DNA of 64,000 bases from Macquaria australasica (taxonomy: Eukaryota; Chordata; Actinopteri; Centrarchiformes; Percichthyidae), in the NCBI GenBank assembly GCA_005408345.1, contig SEMN01000102.1, positions 248,001 through 312,000 on the forward strand, given 5' to 3'. Every line of letters begins with the position of its first letter. Within the stretch, counting starts at the first letter, position 1. A program made the translations under genes and the position numbers. Shown here in pieces: positions 24,701-37,100 of this stretch. The notes beneath the pieces are model-generated. The model was not told where the DNA came from. It did no database searches and saw nothing but the letters and a program-made list of their open reading frames with translations.

Positions 24701-27700
24701 AGAATTGTGACAGTACTTCAATCCATATGTCCATATCATGCAAATCAGTTTGAACTCAATTTATTTATATAAGCTGATGGTTCACTGTGCGTAGAAGTCA
24801 TCAGGAAAGTCATTGTGTTGATGTTAATGAGATAAAAAACATCTTATCAACACAAACTTCTGCTTCCTTTGTTCTTATTTTCCTTCTTCAGCAATGTAAT
24901 ATTGTACTTTCATAAATTTGGGGGCCTTGTAAGAGACAGATTTAAAAAAGAATGGTCAAAACCCATGCAGAACAGGCCAAGATATTTTGGTTTTTAGTTC
25001 CCAGTATGGGTCAAGCTCTAAAAATGCGGAATATTAGACAACATCTCCCACAATGCAACCCTCCTGGTTGTGAAAGGACCATGTCTCCAAGCCCGAGCTG
25101 AGATAACCTTGATGACATCATCAGGGGTATTTTCGCATACTTGACAAAGCTCCTTTAAAGACACAGAAGACATCATACAACTGTTTTCACGGACTGAGTA
25201 GTGCTCTTCATGACTAGCAAACTGACCTCCATGTGTAAAATCAGTGTGCTCTTACATGGGGTTCCAGCCCAGGTGCTAGCTTGGCTGATACTGTAAACAG
25301 ACTAACATGGTCCACAAGTTGTGCTTCAGTTAAGCTATTAAGGTACCTCTATGATAGAAAAAACAAGCTTCTCTTAACATTAGGGCAAAAAGGGAAACGG
25401 GAAAAGGATGCCCCTTCAGATGAAAAGTGAGGGGTCTTGCACCGCTATGGCGCCCTTAGAAAAATAATTCTTCATGTTTGCCCTCAGGTCCCATCAGAGC
25501 ACCACTGGAGTAAAATAGGTACTCCAGAGGTTTAGTATTGCACTTGAATGAAGTTGGGGGAACTGTAACAGAAACATATTAAACCTGCATTAACTGATCT
25601 TTTTGGCCACTTGGAAGCAGCGGAAAGAAGCTGTAAACATAACACTGACATATTTTTACATTTTAAATTGATATGGTGAACCTGTCAGCAAACAGTTGCC
25701 TATAAACACATCCAGCAGGCAGAGCAGCATGAGCATTCATTTGGAGTCGTGTTTCTGGGCACTTAACAAATATACAAAAGTCCAAGATTCACTCTCCCCT
25801 TACCTCTGGCCTGGTCTCCACCAACTCCTGAGGGAAATATCTGGCTCTTTCGCAGCTAAATGCTCCACTATCTTTACTAGATAGTCACTAACTTTGTTTG
25901 TCTGGCATTTGGCACTAGACGGAAGGTTTTTCAGAGCTTTTTTCACTGACAACAGCTGCCTGCATCTGGAAACGACACTAATGAAAGTGGTGGTTTTGGT
26001 GAAACCAAAATAGCGAAGTGGATGGCTAAAAAACCAAAACAATGAGCTAAGAGACCAACATGCTCCGCAGAGCTGAGGGGAACTGGGAGTCAGGTGAAGA
26101 TTCTCTGTGGGTTTGGCACGAGTGACAACTTTCACATTACACAGTAATTTGATCCATTGTTAATATTAAAATATTAAATACGGGTTTCAAAAAAGGGCAT
26201 CTCATGCTACGCTGCTGCATGGTGTAACATGTAGGATGTGGGAAGATGTATAAGCTGTGACTGAGCTCATACACATTACACAAGTTTGTGGTCCTAATCT
26301 ACCGCTGCCCATAACTTCCTCTTCACACAGTGACATGTCTAGACTGTCAGCTTTACTGTATGTACAAAGTTACACTGAGGGCTGCATTTTTCTAAGCCTA
26401 CCTGCAATTTGTCTTCCCCGTGTCAATCCCTAAATAAGTTTTGATATTCTTTAATTTGAGCATGTTTGAAGTAGTCAGTGATTTGTCTCAGTAACTTCAG
26501 TTTGCAGTTGACTCTTAATCACCTTTGCAGCAGATTGCTTTGTTACATTCCCTAAGGAATAAACCAGCTGAGGTTCATGACTGAACTCCCTGGGTGGGGT
26601 CCAAAACTGTCTGTAACAATGACTCGCTCTAGCAACATGTTAACCTAATATGGACTGAATGCTTTCCCTACGGTTCCTTTCCTGTAAGGGGATAATGACC
26701 GCAACAAAATGTTTCTCCTAACTAACTGGAGAGTCCTGTGGTCACCCTGCATAAGAGCTCTATTAATTCAACGAAAAAGCATTAATAAGAGCAGTAACAT
26801 ACGTTCTCCAGATTTTTAATATCGTTATTGTATTTGCCTCTGAAGTTCCTCCTTCCCAATGACAACAAAATGAAGAACTTCCCTAAAAGGACAAATGCTC
26901 TGTAATCTTGCTTTATTTTCAAGTCCACGTTTGTGCAGGCCAGAGACCAACCTGATAACAAAGCACTAAAGTTAGTTCCCATGATGCAGGCCTGCATGCA
27001 TGGCTTGATTTACAACACAACCAGATTCTGACGTGGACCTACCTGTGGAGAAAATGTCTGCAGCCACAGCAAGGAAAGCATCGGACACAACACTCTCTGA
27101 CGCCACTGTGATGTTGAGCTGTCGCGCTACGTTGCGGTAAACGTTGGGTCGAAGGTACTCCAACTCATCACCTGGCCAAAAGATAAGAGACTCAATCAAA
27201 AAATGTTCTGTTGACTGTAGTGCCTGAATGAAGCAATAACACATTCTTCCTCTGACAAATGGATAGCTGACTTTATTAGCAATAAAACGCAGCCTTGTTC
27301 AATTTAACACACCCAGTTGTTTTGCTGCTACAACCTTACTTGGTTTGGTTTGACCAGTAGCTTGTGGTAGCTAATTCTAGCTAATGTTAGCAAACTTTAG
27401 GTGAATATTGCTGTATAACAAACTAAACTGAGTCAGCTGGCTGACTTTATTACTCGCCTTGTGCTACTGTAACAGCAGCTTAGCATTTCACCCAGAATTG
27501 TCATTTGTAGCCGCAAAAGCTACATAGTCTCGCTTAGAATTTAAAAGAAAAAATATGAAACTATTGTTTTTTCTCAGATATGGACAGGCAGGGTTGGAGC
27601 CTACAGTGATGACATGTATTTGATAAAATCTGCATTTTGTTTTGACTTAAAGGAATAGTTCAATATTTTGGGAAATACGCTTATTTGCTTTCTTGATGAC

Positions 27701-29389
27701 TGTCGGTTGAATATGTGGCTGAAGCCAGTTAGCTTAGCTTGGTATAAAGACTGGAGGCGGTGGGAAACGGCTAACGCTAACTTCCTGGAGCCTCCGCTGG
27801 TTGCCTGGCAACTGGTCCCGGCCAAGAAACAGCCAGGCACATAATTGTTGTTTTTACACTCCGTGGTTTTGGTACAGATTAGACAAACAATATATAACAT
27901 CTTAATGAGTTACCTTTAGACAGAGCCAGGCTAGCTGCTCCCCGCTGTTTCCAGTCTTTAAGCTAAGCTAAGCTAAGCTAAGCTAAGCTAAGCTAAGCTA
28001 ACTGGCTGCTGGCTGTAGCTTCATAATTTACTTTACAGGCTTGAGAGCGGTATCCGTCTTCTCAGCCAACTCTCAGCAGGAAAGCGAATAAATGCATTTT
28101 CCAAAATGTCAAACTATTCCTTTATAACCTGTTCTCACCTGAATTTCTAACTTAAGAGCGGTACATTCTTTGTTGTGACCCAGAAAGACCTAACATCCAG
28201 TAGACTTTAAAGGAAACACAGTCCAAAAGTGATGGATATAATCTCTTCAATAGATTTTAGGCTCAGAGGCTTGCCAACTCTGTTCTGACCAGTTTTTGAG
28301 CTCATTTGGGAGACTCTCTGTCCCCAAACATTTCCATTACACCTGAGTCACGCTGCTTTTTCGTAAACATAGTTTTTGTTAGACTTGAATTTCCAGTGAA
28401 TTGCATAACTACCTAAACTGGAGGAGGGATGAAAACCACAAATGGTAAAATGAAACTTCAGGTTCTGCAGTCTATCAGTTTTCATGCTGGGCAAACATCC
28501 GGGGAGTGATATTACTTAAATGAAACTGCCATTTTCTTTCTGGGGATTCCCGGGAATCGCTTCAAGGTCTTCCACTGAAAATAAAAGGTAATCCCACAAC
28601 ACATTTCTGAATGATGAGATGTAATGCCAAACAGGATTATTAAGGTAATGAGTCCAAGCACCCCACCCCCACGTGATTTTAAAGAGATAGACCTGAAAAT
28701 TCTGTCAAACTTTGAATATTTTTCCATGTCTCATTTATTCATTTAGATGTATTTTATTCTTTTAAAAACTGATGTATGGCTCAGAGTTTCTCTAAATGAA
28801 GTTCTAAAAGCAGTTTTTCATGATTCCTGTCTTCTCCACCAGCTATGTATTGTTATATTGTTAAAATGCTCCATGTATTGTTGTGTTTCTTGGCGCAAAA
28901 GTGGTCAAATTTAAGCACACTGGGTCTAAAACTAGTGGTGTCTGTCTTTTAAAAAACCCACTGAGTGTAACACGATATTATCAAATGTAAAACTGCACTT
29001 CAGGTCCCCAGATTATACAAACATATAAACTCAGTGTAATGGTCTGTGAGAATATAATAGGAATACTATATGCCTTTGAATGCTGTTATCACTGAACTCG
29101 CACGTGAGGGTGACCATGAGTAATGTACTGTATGACGGTCTTCATAGTGTTTGGTAGACCATCCCCAAAACTTACCCAGCCACAGCAGAACCGACGATAT
29201 CTCTCCCAGTGCCCCACCTGATGCAGCCAGTCCGTGTTCAGGCTTAGACCAGCCTATCCCGGCACGGTTCAGCCTGGAGTGAATGTAGTCCCTGCACAGC
29301 GCTTTGGCCTGGGACACCAGCTCCTTGTCGGTGGGCGAGCGGTCAAACACCTCAGCCGCAAACACAGAGGAGCGGCGCAACATCTCCAT
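21764..29389 (-). CDS. bok: BCL-2 related ovarian killer (BOK)
   Basis: A pro-apoptotic BAX/BAK-like BCL-2 protein that acts at ER and mitochondrial membranes. Four coding exons: 29389-29176, 27171-27043, 23865-23702 and 21889-21764; phases agree and give 210 residues (human 212). The N-terminal exon reads MEMLRRSSVFAAEVFDRSPT. The BH3 segment spans the exon 1-2 junction (SSVLLWLGDELEYLRP, about residues 62-77). BH1 is VTWGKVVSLYAVAGALAVD, BH2 covers the residues around RRGGWVDVTKC, and a hydrophobic C-terminal segment in exon 4 (WLVCAVCAFGHYLKATVLYL) is the membrane anchor. ATG 29389 is two codons before a second ATG; the first gives the family start. GC boxes lie upstream near 29987. It is the same-strand neighbour of farp2 and atg4b. 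Confidence 0.96.
23190..23412. repeat. Dispersed repeat family C, bok intron 3
   Basis: Contains tttggatttgggactc, gcaatttgaagatgtcacct, tgggctctgg and actaatcaattaatcaagaa in the family C order. Confidence 0.65.
24913..25215. repeat. Dispersed repeat family D, copy 2
   Basis: Blocks catctcccacaatgcaac, gagataaccttgatgaca, tcatcaggggtattttc and ctgttttcacggactgagta match 30391-30790. It is in bok intron 2. A related head segment (ggtactccagaggtttagta) lies at about 25513-25560. Confidence 0.6.
27649..28123. mobile_element. MITE family E, copy 1, with AGCTA tandem array
   Basis: Starts aaggaatagttcaatatttt and ends aaatgtcaaactattccttt, so its ends are inverted repeats. It is a type I recognise as frequent in percomorph fish. 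Its centre holds eight tandem AGCTA pentamers (27961-28000). It lies in bok intron 1 and has no coding capacity. Confidence 0.7.
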
Positions 29390-30010
29390 GCCCCTGTGTC
29401 ATCCGCCGCGGACTGCGCTGCTCACCTCCCCACCTCCAGCGCCTCGCAAAGCGGCCACTTCTCCCCGGTACGCGTCCCCCTCTCCCTCCCTGCCTTCGTC
29501 CCTTTCTAGTAGATAGGAAGACTTATGGAGATTATCGTGCATAACAAACACGCGGATTAGTTTGTTGACATCTTTTGATAGCCTGTATGAAGTCTACTGA
29601 AGCTGCAGGTTACATAAACCCCAAGTTACAGAGGAGGAACATTAAGGCGAGGGAAAGTTTGACACTAGACCAGAAAAGTTATTACAATATTCATAAAGTT
29701 ACAGCTAGTGCGCTTATACTCGCTTATAATGAAAGTAAGGACAATTAAATTACACTTACCGGAGAATTAATAGGCTAATATGCCCCGACTAAATGTTATC
29801 CTAAGCGGGCTGCATCTTAACTTGTCACTGAGCAGAAAAGTGGTTTTGATCACTGACTGACTTTTATGAACTGAGGATTTGCTGCTACTCTAGGCATAAA
29901 AATGCTCCCCAGTTTACAGTCTGACAGGCTTTCCTTCTAAGGGCACTTGTGTAGTCCAAAGGCGGAGATAAACAGACCAACGCAAGCCCCGCCCCTCCGC
30001 CCCTATCCCA
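29390..30010 (-). promoter_or_regulatory. bok upstream region
   Basis: GC-rich sequence continues upstream of the bok ATG and includes a GC box (ccccgcccc, 29987-29995). A 5' non-coding exon is possible but not identified. Confidence 0.35.
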
Positions 30011-30390
30011 ACTAACACACATGCATACAAACACACAGGACATGACCAAGAGGTATCTCTCTGCTGTTAATCATACCTGGATTTATTAAAGGTGTGCCTC
30101 TTGCATAACAAAACCACCCAATCTCAACAAACTATCCTGTTCTGTTATCCTCTATTCATCAGGAGGCTTGCCAAGATAAAACATTTAGTCAAAATCATCA
30201 TCCTGAATGTGTGAGCTGTTCTGACTGATCAGGGGCAGGCTGTGAAGCAGGGATTAGAAATTGTTAGAAGCTGAAATGCTGGCCACAGTGAAAATATACT
30301 AAAAATGACTCCACAAGGGGAATTTATGAGGGATAAATAAGGATTTGGCAGGAATGTTGAGGCCTAAATTTTTTTTCTAGATTTCTTAAA

Positions 30391-30790
30391 GGGGTACTCC
30401 AATGATTTAGTATTGCACTTCCATAAATAAAGGGACAGATCTAAAAATTAGGGACTGGTCAAAATCAAAGCAGAAGAGGCCACGAAATTCTGACTTTAAG
30501 TGCCTAGTACAGGTCAAACTCCCCAAACACTGAAATCCTACATTTCCCATGATGCAACCAATGACATTTTTTCATTAGACTCTCCCTGCCTGGTAAACGC
30601 CCATGTCTTTTAAACTCAGTGACCCCAGTTTGCAACGCAGGTTTTCCCATATGAATTTTAGTCTCCAAGCTAAGATAACCCTGGTAACATCACTATGACA
30701 TCATCAGGGTTATTTTCTCAAGATGTTAAAAAGCTCCCGCCAGAGCCACAAAAACATTATACAACTGTTTTCACAGGCTGAGTAGTATAA
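30391..30790. repeat. Dispersed repeat family D, copy 3 (fullest)
   Basis: Begins aaaggggtactccaatgatt and contains cctacatttcccatgatgca, ccctgcctggtaaacgcc, gataaccctggtaacat and gttttcacaggctgagtagt, shared with copies at 16750-17295 and 24913-25215. No ORF is seen. Confidence 0.6.
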
Positions 30791-31198
30791 AATATACAGT
30801 ATGAAGTAAAGCAAAGCATGTGGATCTGCATGTGAAACACACTATTTAAAGTCCTCCATTATGTTTATCATCATGTGCATAATGTGCATATACTTTTGCT
30901 ATTTAGGGTCGTAGTTATCATGTCCTTGGTATTCTATCTGTAAATTTGGGGGCTTTAGCAACCTGGAAGGGGAATGTTACATTCTACAATTAAAAACTTT
31001 TAAAAGAAAAACACTTTGTGGATATTTTATACGCTGATTCCAGTATTTCTTAAACTTAGTATGTTTAATTTTGACTAAATATACTGACTGGAATGCAGTA
31101 CAAACCCATGTGCAAAATTGTACTACTTTTAGGCCAACAGAAAAACTTTTAAATAAAGTATTTCCCTACCAGAAATAAATAAAATACAATAAAATTGA

Positions 31199-31400
31199 AG
31201 GAATAGTTCAACATTTTGGGAACCATATGCTTAGTTTAGCATAATGACTGGAGACAGGAAACGGCTAGCCTGGATTAAACAAATGAGATATAACATGTTA
31301 ATTAGGGAGCATAAGAGGTGCTGGTAGGAGGATTTTGTCATCTTCAGACAGAGCCAGGCTAGCTGTAACTTATCTCTTGGTGTCTGGTACATTTGGTGAG
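31199..31400. mobile_element. MITE family E, copy 2 (internally deleted)
   Basis: aggaatagttcaacattttg followed by gcttagtttagc and the block cagacagagccaggctagct, which also occurs in the 27649-28123 copy. The 3' end is not resolved. Confidence 0.55.
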
Positions 31401-32374
31401 GTGTACTGGTGTGTTGGACTCACCAAGACTCGGCGTTTCTATACAGCCCTGCTGGTGTTGTACTTTTTAACAGGAGGAAATAAGGTGAGAGCACATTGTC
31501 ACATGGTGTCTGCCTATTGTATTTCAAATGAGGAAGGTCAGTAATTATGTGTTCCCTCTGTGACATACTAATCCAGCGGCGATTAGCGTTATCCACGATG
31601 AGGATTTGAAAGAGACACATTGCATTCTCTCAGTACTGTCGCATGTAATGCAAAATATTTCATGTTCGTATCATGGTGTGAGTAAAAATCTCAATCTACA
31701 AACTGTCTATTAATTAGACCTATTAGATAAAGGTAGTGGAGTAAATGTATAAGTACAACACTTCAAAATCCACTACTTGGATCTACACATAGTGACAAAA
31801 GTAATTTAACAGGCTCATACTGGTCATCATTTTTGGCAGCCATGACGAGTTTTTGTGGTGGTACAGTGCAGCCATGTCATTTTGACAGCAAAGCACTATG
31901 ACAGGAGAAAGTGAGCAGCCACACACCTTCTCCACTCCCTAACAGAAAACTGATTGAATAGATTTTCTTGGCAGATAAGCAATATTATCATTTCAAGGGA
32001 AGCCACCCCACCCACTGTTCACGCTGTTTGGGCATGCCTGAGGAATGCCCTGCTTTGTTTACGACTGCTCAACAGATTTGCAGATCCTTGTTAATGCCGT
32101 ACACACAAGAAGGCCAGCTCTGCAAACTGCACCTGACAACTTGATCATGAAAAAGCTTCCTCGTCATTACCTTCATCTGACAATATTTTTGCAGCACAAA
32201 AACCTCTATATTCAAGCAACATTACATTTTCCCCATGTATCAGCTGAGGTGTTGCTACAGTATTTTACTGTAGCTTTGGCTCAGTTTCAATGTGCAAAAC
32301 TCTTAATGCAAAGAGCCAAGTGTAGAACACTTGTTCTCACATGTTCAGCCCTCAGAATACAGACACCTCATACA

Positions 32375-32500
32375 GTGGTGGAATGTAACTAAGTGCATTT
32401 ACTCAAGTAGTGTACAGCACTTAAGTACAAATATGAGATACTTTTACCTCTACTTACTGCAACTTTATACTTCCACTCCACTACGTCTCAGTAATATGTA
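32375..32500. repeat. Dispersed repeat family G
   Basis: Sequence gtggtggaatgtaactaagt, catttactcaagtagtgtac and tatacttccactccactacg, a motif order I recognise as a common fish interspersed repeat. Confidence 0.65.
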
Positions 32501-34150
32501 AAGCGCTTTTATTAGCACTAACCTGTACTAAACGTGCTGTACAAATGAAATTTGATTTATTTATTTGTATTCATGGATGAATGTGGGTTGTCTTGAATGT
32601 GAAGACAGGAACTGAAAATGGCAGTGTGGTGTAAACATAGCTGTAATGATGTAACAACTGGAGCTTCTTATGCTGTTGATATGTAAAGGAACTTTAATAA
32701 AATTTTAAAATGTAAAAGTCTACCACTCTATTTGGTAGTTTTACACAGTATGTAAACCAACTGATCAAAGCCACAGAAACTGTGATTGAAAGGATTTTTA
32801 TTTGTTAGGTTTTTCAATGGAATAACATGAAGACTACATGAGGGCATTCAGGAGCATGGCCCTGATGACATGCTACACAATAAATAGGAGTAACACACTG
32901 TATGTTAACTGTGCAACAGTCAGTCTCTTATACACACAGAATGTCAGATGGTTTGGAGATGACCTCCATCATCACCTTGTGTTACAGCTCCAGTGGCTTC
33001 TCCGCACACACAGGGTAAAGATTCCAGTCTTCATACAAAAAAAAAAAATGAAATACCATGGTTGCCTGTAGCGCACTAAATAACTGACAGTAAGTGTCAT
33101 TGGCGTCTTCCATAAATCAGCTCCCTTTTGTCTAAAACTGTCCAACACACAGCAAGACATCACCAATTACTTCAAAATATGTTCTTCTGGTTGGTTTTTA
33201 GAAGGAAAAGCTGCAACTTTTACACACAAAGTATTTCCTCAAGTTGTTATCCCTATGCAAAAATAAAAACAAGGATACATTTGATTACATTTGATATTAA
33301 AGAGAGAAATGTAGCACCAAACTGGCTGTAACGCCGCCTAACTAATCAGGAGATTTAAGCAGAAAAGCTCCCTTTTGAACATTTGAAACATCCTTTGCAT
33401 CCTTCCATTAACAGGCAAATAAAGCCTCAGATAGTGTTTTAGAAATAAATACTGCTTATACTAATGGTTCATGGTTCAGAAGTGTGCACTTTGCCAGATG
33501 TTTGAAACCAAAATGGCTTGTGTGTCACTGTCCCAACAGCAGCATGAACTTCTCACAACTTCCCATGCATCTTCAAAATGTAATGACATCTCCTTGTAAA
33601 CTCGTTTCAACGTTCCACGAACCTTCTGCTCGCCTTCACCTCGCACACATCTCTGGCTCTTCCAAAGTACATGCTATCCTGTACCTTCTTTTCCCACATA
33701 CTGTGTATCATCTGTGTCCCAGCCATAGCAGAGTGTAGTACCTGACAAGTCTTCAATCATCATGTGCTTAAGAGAAAAGTCCTTCAAAAAAGCCCGAATT
33801 TAAGCCCTTTGTGTTGGAGTTGGTCCCATATAACAGTATTTCCCATTAATCTATATGAACAGCCCAACTGAGCGCTACACATGCAAAAACTGATCAAAAT
33901 GTACAAGTCTCCCTTTCATTATATCCTGTATACAGGAACAAATGTTATCATTTACATCATTAATCAAGAAAACGGCACAGACCATTCGAATTAAATCCTT
34001 AGGCTGAGAAACACTTAAACTGGCAGTATCTGTCAATCTCCAGTTGTTAGTGTCCAAATGTTCACTTCACTTGAAAATTACACTGAGAACCAGACTGGAC
34101 AGTCTTTCTGATGTCCTAGAGGCCCAGCCTCCAGGTGCACGATGTTTGAT

Positions 34151-37100
34151 TCAGTTTCCGTTTATCTCCATGGGGCCTCCTTTGGGTATGAGCAGGCTCA
34201 TCAGGCCCGTAGTGCTGGCTGCACTCTTGATCACCTCCATCCATCTGTGAAGACATGACAGGAGTTGTAAAACCGTTACTACCTGACTTTAAGGCTGACC
34301 TGGGAAACGTACTACAATGTTCCAGGAATTAGAAACATGTCATTTACCTTTCAAAGGTGTACTCGCTTTCTGCCCGGAAAAAGTAAACATGGGATTTAAA
34401 CTGCAGTTTGAAGACGTACTCCTTGTGAATGCCGTCTGACTCCTCGGGGGTGCTGACTGTGTAGCCGAGCAGGGGGAGGCTAGCCAGCGGGAAGTCATCC
34501 TGCAAGCAGAGATGGAAAACACTTTCTGAATACAGACCCACTCGCCTTAGTTAGGCGTTATAAGTCTTGCACTCCAGCAGAAATACTACATGTCCGGATG
34601 TGTGTGCTGACCTGGTGAGTCTTATAGAAGAACAGGCAGAAGTTGGTGAAAACGACCCAGAGTTTCTGCCAGCCATTACTGTTCTTGAACTTCCTCAGGA
34701 GGTAACCTGAGAGCTGGTTCTACGCCGAGGGACAGAGCAGAAAATATATATGTTATATATGGTTAAGACAGTGATAATGAAGTCAGTGATTTGTGGCTGT
34801 GTGTGAGCGCTTGGTTGTGACATATGATTGCACTGATTACATAGAAGATGTTTGTGTGTTAATTAGGACTGTTAAAGTGTTGATGCATGCTCTAACTTTA
34901 AAATGGAAAGTGCATTAATTTGTTCTAATCATGTTTCCTTTTTTGCCTGTGGAAGCTTTGTTGCTACTGTAACGTAATCGTACTGTCATTAGCCAAGAAG
35001 AGAAACGAGCTGACCTTTATCCAGAGCAAAACGATGACATGAAGATGATAAGGTAACTTTTCATTCATGCTCATCTCATCAATTCCATACATTTACAAGA
35101 AAATACAATTTATTACAACCCTTCTTCTATTTTGTTTTCAGCCCTGGCACCTTTCAACTGTTCCTACTCTTCATGTGACAATCTAATATTTCAAGTCTAT
35201 AATTTTTTTCATCTTTTTTTATTTTATTGTTGCTGCTACTACTTTCCTTTTTTGCTTGGAAAGGATCTAGGTATTGCCTAGATGTATGTAAAGTAGGATT
35301 ACTTGTGTCTCAATCCTTACTGATACATTTTTTGGGGTATTTTTCCTTACTCCGTGCTATTATTGTTCTTTTTATTATTTGACTTCATTTGTTTTGTTGG
35401 GTAGGTATAGATTGGAATGGATTTGTGTGCGGGTGCTGCAATCTGTTTTGATTTTGTATCTCCTCGGATATGGAGGATAAAATATGATGTATCAATAAAT
35501 AAATCAAGGTGAAATCTCAATAAAACACGTTTGTTTTTCACTGAATTTCAATATGTGATTAAATAGATAATTAGCTGTTTTAACTCAGCCATCCTTTCTA
35601 CTGAGACAAAAGAAAGTACAATAATTGGACCTCTTCTAGTAATCTATCATGGCCCGTGGCTCTAGTACCTGGTTCATGCGCAGGTAATCAGTGAGAGAGA
35701 GGTTCTGGTTTCGGTACCAGCAAACATGCGTGATGGTGTTTGGTCTTTGGCCCTGACCGAGGAGATAGCGAGGAGGAAGCTCTGGAGAGACAGCCGGAGA
35801 GCCGAAGACTGAGAGAGTGAAGAGACAAAATGAAGAAAGGGGTGTAGAGAAAGTGTTAGCATGTTAGCTTTGAGAGGGAGAAAGGGGAAAGAAAAAGCAG
35901 TTAGGAAGTTTTCCAGGTCTGTGGAGTAAGAATGTTAGTGTCAGAGAAATTACGACTGAACCTTTCATGCATGCACATTATTAATATCCTATCAATTACA
36001 TGAGAAATAAAAAACAAAGAGCCTTCCAGAGCACACTTCAGCCAAACAGCAGAGACAGGAGAAACACATGTGAACAGTCACTAGGGGAAAAAAGAGGGAC
36101 ATGAAAGGAAACAAAGGGTTAGAAAGAGAAGGTGAAACGCTGAAATGGACCCCAGAGTGACGACAGACGTTTTTCTCAAATCCACCGGTGGCGATGAATG
36201 TCATTTACATGTGAGTAAAACTACTTGTGGTCTGTGTTTTCGCATACTTATTCAGCGTGTGTGGATATGTAAATGGGTGTGTTCATGTGCGTGTGCGTGT
36301 GCATGTGTATGCGTGTCTTAATGTGGGCAGAGGAGGAGTACCTCCACAGCCAGGCTGTGATCAGACATAGACACACTGGTGTTGCGGTGCCAGCACACAT
36401 GCATTGTGGTGTTGGCACGGTGGTGTGTCTGCTTGTCCAGTGAAGTACGGGAGGAGTTCATGTCATCCTCTGACTCCTGCTCCAGAGAAACCTCGTCAGA
36501 CGAACCTGATGGGGGAGGAGGGGGAGGAGGAGGAAGGAGGCGGGACAGGATTTTTTTTTTTTTTTTTTTTTTTGGAGGAAATGGATTAACTTTACATTTG
36601 AATGTGTGCTATATATCATATGGTTCTTATTCATCTGAGGAAAGTATAAAAAAAAGACACATAAAAGCACACTTCTCCACTTAGTGATCTTCATGTAACA
36701 CTGAGGTCAATAGAAGCTCTTACGGTTGGAGTGATCGGCGAGTCCAGCATCGAGGAAGATGCTGGATTTCTCTTGTGACTTCTTGGCCATGTCAATAGCT
36801 ATGTTCAGATCCTCAATCCACTTCCCCATCTCCACCTTAGAGCTGAAATCACAAACATACAGACAGGATACGGGACAACAGTGCACTGAATTATACATGG
36901 TGACAAGTGGTGTGTATTTACAGACAGGAGAAAAAATAACAAATTACAACATCATGTGATTAAGTTGTTTTACATGTGACATTACACTCAAAATAATACT
37001 TAACATGATATAACCAGCTTCATGACCATAAAGTCAATTACGACGAAAAATGTTCAGTCTGCTTTTGTTAATCAAAATGTGTGAAAAAAACAAAACAAAT

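Larger units (their letters stand above)
30011..34150. other. Intergenic, bok 5' side to farp2 3' UTR
   Basis: No coding exon between the bok start and the farp2 stop. Besides the listed repeats, a minus-strand poly(A) signal (tttatt at 32797-32802) would give farp2 a 3' UTR of about 1.35 kb. 31725-31800 is another possible fragment of family G. Confidence 0.4.

Noticed and set aside
27961..28000. Eight AGCTA tandem units, considered as a CRISPR-like or regulatory array
   Set aside because: Units are contiguous with no spacers and lie inside a MITE; simple tandem expansion.
35674..35862. Reading 35669-35808 as a constitutive exon after 36342
   Set aside because: That phase runs into a stop before the donor; only the phase from exon 22 is open.
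36379..36684. 101-codon plus-strand ORF over farp2 exon 23a
   Set aside because: Antisense shadow of a real exon extended by GGA and T runs.
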